Origin: Chloroflexales bacterium
Lineage (GTDB): Bacteria; Chloroflexota; Chloroflexia; Chloroflexales; Chloroflexaceae
DNA length: 8,177 nt
NCBI GenBank assembly: GCA_013336035.1
Contig: JAAXUL010000321.1
Coordinates: 1-8,177 of the forward strand
Reading direction: 5' to 3'
This document shows, piece by piece, positions 6,620 through 8,177 of the stretch. The notes beneath the pieces are model-generated. The model saw only the letters and a list, made by a program, of their open reading frames with translations, searched no databases and was not told the origin of the DNA. A program made the position numbers and the translations under genes. Within the stretch, counting starts at the first letter, position 1. Every line of letters starts with the position of its first letter.

Positions 6620-7234
6620 CTAAAGCTCGCGCCGGCCCTCGAGGGCCGAGCCGAGCGTGTCGGGGTCGGCCCACTCGAGATCGCCGCCGGTGGGCAGGCC
6701 GCGGGCAGGACGGGTGACCCGCACGCCGAGGGGCGCCAGGTCTTTGAGCAAAAGAAACGCCGTGGCCTCGCCCTCGGTGTTAGGGTTGGTGGCGAGGATG
6801 ACCTCGTCAACCGGCTCGCCGCGGACGCGGGCCAGCAGCTGGTCGATCTTTAGATCCTCACGGTAGATGCCCTCGAGCGGGGCGATATGGCCGTGGAGCA
6901 CATGGTAGAGGCCCCGGTAGGCGCCGGTGCGCTCGATCGCGAGCACGTCGAGAGGCTCTTCCACGACGCAGATCTTCGATGGGTCGCGGCTGGTGCTGGT
7001 GCAGATCGGGCAGAGCTCGCCGACGGTGATATTGAAGCAGCGGACGCAGAGGGTCACCTGCTCCTTCATCGCCCGGATCGCCTCGGCGAGGGCCCGGGCC
7101 TGATCGTCCTCGGCGCGCAGCAGGAAGAAGGTCAGGCGCGAGGCCGTCTTCGGCCCGATCCCTGGCAGCTTGCCGAGCTCCTCGATCAGCCGGGCCACCG
7201 GCTCGACGATCAGATTGTCGCCGCGAGTCGTCAT
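6620..7234 (-). CDS. recR: Recombination protein RecR
   Basis: A 204-residue RecR, the ring-forming partner of RecO/RecF that helps load RecA on SSB-coated gaps. Domains in order are a helix-hairpin-helix (LPGIGPKTASRL, 23-34), a four-cysteine zinc finger (C63, C66, C75, C78), a Toprim domain beginning ICVVEEPLDVLAIE (88-101) with ATNPNTEGEATA further on, and the C-terminal segment TRPARGLPTGGDLEWAD. The length agrees with the family (about 195-205). The first eight or so residues (MTTRGDNLI) precede the usual start of the fold at EPVARLIEELG. The ATG is only 1 nt beyond the ybaB stop and has no strong ribosome-binding site, so translation is probably coupled to ybaB. The dnaX-ybaB-recR order is the widespread bacterial arrangement and supports the call. 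Confidence 0.98.
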   Translation of the reverse strand: MTTRGDNLIVEPVARLIEELGKLPGIGPKTASRLTFFLLRAEDDQARALAEAIRAMKEQVTLCVRCFNITVGELCPICTSTSRDPSKICVVEEPLDVLAIERTGAYRGLYHVLHGHIAPLEGIYREDLKIDQLLARVRGEPVDEVILATNPNTEGEATAFLLLKDLAPLGVRVTRPARGLPTGGDLEWADPDTLGSALEGRREL

Positions 7235-7235
7235 A

Positions 7236-7547
7236 CTAGAACAGACCCGGCATGCCCTTCATCCCGCCCATAAGCGGGCCCATGCGCTGCTCGGCAAGCT
7301 CCTGGGCCTTCTTGGAGGCGTCGCTGACGGCGGCCACCAGCAGGTCCTGCAGCATCTCGACATCTTCAGGGTCGACGACCTCGGGGGCGATGCTGATGCT
7401 CTGCAGCTCGCGGTGGCCGTTCATGCGGACGGTGATCGCGCCGCCGCCGGCACTGCCCTCAACCACGGCGGTCCCGAGCTCCTCCTGGATCTTCTGCATC
7501 TGCTTCTGCATCTGCTGAGCCATCTGCTGTAGCTGGCGCGGGTTCAT
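7236..7547 (-). CDS. ybaB: YbaB/EbfC family nucleoid-associated protein
   Basis: A 103-residue member of the YbaB/EbfC family, which forms dimers that bind DNA and help organise the nucleoid. The Gln/Met-rich N-terminal helix (MNPRQLQQMAQQMQKQMQ) runs into KIQEEL. The central sheet contains VVEGSAGGGAITVRMNGH (28-45), the family's most conserved stretch. A C-terminal helix follows (about 60-85), with a flexible Gly/Met-rich tail. An AAGGAG 5 nt before the ATG fixes the start. It lies between dnaX (91 nt upstream) and recR (1 nt downstream), the classical neighbourhood; in many bacteria this protein is linked to RecR-dependent recovery. Confidence 0.96.
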   Translation of the reverse strand: MNPRQLQQMAQQMQKQMQKIQEELGTAVVEGSAGGGAITVRMNGHRELQSISIAPEVVDPEDVEMLQDLLVAAVSDASKKAQELAEQRMGPLMGGMKGMPGLF

Positions 7548-7638
7548 CTGTGCTCCTTAACCGTTCGGCATCACGTCGCCTTAGCTTACCATACCGTCAT
7601 CATCCCTGACAAGGAGCATCAGGCGGCCTGAGGGCGCC
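7548..7638. other. dnaX-ybaB intergenic spacer
   Basis: A 91-nt gap on the minus-strand operon. It holds the ybaB ribosome-binding site, and TCAGG-CCG-CCTGA forms a small stem at about 7619-7631. A perfect 10-bp palindrome AGGGCGCCCT (7631-7640) touches the dnaX stop. A TTGTCA hexamer (7612-7607, minus strand) matches the -35 consensus at 5 of 6 positions but has no good -10 at proper spacing. It may contain a weak internal promoter or a partial terminator; neither is demonstrated. Confidence 0.4.
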
Positions 7639-8177
7639 CTACTCCTCGGGCTCGATATCGACAATGTGGGCCTCGAAGATATTCATCGCGGCGCGCACCA
7701 GCTCGTCTTTGCGCGCCTCGCGGATCTGGCCGCGCAGGTCGCGGGCCTCAGACTTGGCCTCGATGGTGCAGCGGATGGCGAAGACGGCACCCATATGCTT
7801 GGTGATCACCTCCTCGACGATGCGGCGGTTCTGGGCCTTCTCGAGGTTGTCTTTGTGGAAGGGCGAGGCGGCCAGCAGCACTACGGCGTTGCCTTCGACA
7901 TCGATCGGGCGAGCGCCGTGGAGCAGCGCCTGGACGGCCGGGCTCTTTGGGCGCACATCGCGCTTGATCTCCTCCCAGAGCGCCTCGACCCGCTCGAGGG
8001 TCGAGAAGTCGGCGTTGGCCGCGGCCGCCTCCTCCGACGAGCGGGGGGCGTGGGCGGCAGGCGGGCTCTGGGCCGCGGGCGTCTCCTCGGCCACGGGCGC
8101 CGCACGCGGCTCGTCGTCCGACGCGGGCGCTGGGGGCGGGGCGACCTCGGCGGGCTGAGCGACCTCGGCGGGCGGGG
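7639..8177 (-). CDS. dnaX: DNA polymerase III subunit gamma/tau, C-terminal part (N-terminus outside window)
   Basis: The frame is open from the right edge and ends with TAG at 7641-7639, showing the last 178 residues. The first 55 or so form an Ala/Pro/Glu-rich linker that contains a short repeat (PAEVAQPAEVA). From residue 57 the chain reads FSTLERVEALWEEIKRDV, then SPAVQALLHGARPIDVEGNAVVL and FHKDNLEKAQNRRIVEEV, a pattern recognisable as the C-terminal domain of the tau subunit. The AAA+ ATPase and zinc-binding domains, and any programmed frameshift site making gamma, would lie beyond the window. A GTG at 8094 could be mistaken for a start, but the frame continues upstream and the linker needs an N-terminal partner. 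The ybaB and recR genes downstream support the identification. The protein is the organising subunit of the clamp loader at the replication fork. Confidence 0.9.
   Translation of the reverse strand, partial: PPAEVAQPAEVAPPPAPASDDEPRAAPVAEETPAAQSPPAAHAPRSSEEAAAANADFSTLERVEALWEEIKRDVRPKSPAVQALLHGARPIDVEGNAVVLLAASPFHKDNLEKAQNRRIVEEVITKHMGAVFAIRCTIEAKSEARDLRGQIREARKDELVRAAMNIFEAHIVDIEPEE

Noticed and set aside
7583..7612. Possible internal promoter before ybaB (TTGTCA on the minus strand)
   Set aside because: The -35 is good, but the only hexamer at acceptable spacing (TAAGCT, 18 bp) matches the -10 consensus at 3 of 6 positions, and TATGGT is only 13 bp away.

Overview
The window is GC-rich bacterial chromosome, carrying nine protein-coding genes in five transcription blocks. 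Two are cut by the window edges (a PfkB kinase at the left, dnaX at the right). I see no tRNA, rRNA, CRISPR array, transposase or phage gene. The very high third-position GC, the HipA-like/DUF3037 pair, the dnaX-ybaB-recR cluster followed by a Roadblock/LC7 gene, and an intergenic palindrome of the CCCCTCTCC...GGAGAGGGG type all suggest Chloroflexota, probably class Chloroflexia. That placement is an inference from gene content and style, not from a marker phylogeny.

Left part (1-2183). A PfkB sugar kinase reads leftward off the edge. A 261-nt divergent spacer with one good sigma70-type promoter separates it from a rightward two-gene unit: a HipA-like kinase-fold protein followed, with a 20-nt overlap, by a DUF3037 protein. 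The pair has no HipB-like regulator beside it. I know of no established function for it, so it is the best candidate here for a poorly described system.

Middle (2197-6142). A secreted or lipid-facing serine hydrolase of the beta-lactamase/DD-peptidase fold runs leftward and converges on the DUF3037 gene. Divergent from it is a two-gene catabolic operon: a dihydropyrimidinase/hydantoinase and an M20-family N-carbamoyl-amino-acid hydrolase/beta-ureidopropionase. Together they would open a dihydropyrimidine or hydantoin ring and then remove the carbamoyl group, giving a beta- or alpha-amino acid plus CO2 and NH3.

Right part (6143-8177). A nested, almost fully palindromic 92-nt element lies between convergent transcription units. 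On the minus strand the order of transcription is dnaX (C-terminal part only), ybaB/ebfC, recR, then a Roadblock/LC7 gene. The first three are the classical replication/repair cluster: clamp-loader tau subunit, nucleoid-associated protein and recombination mediator. The Roadblock protein is a small-GTPase regulator fold attached to the end of it.
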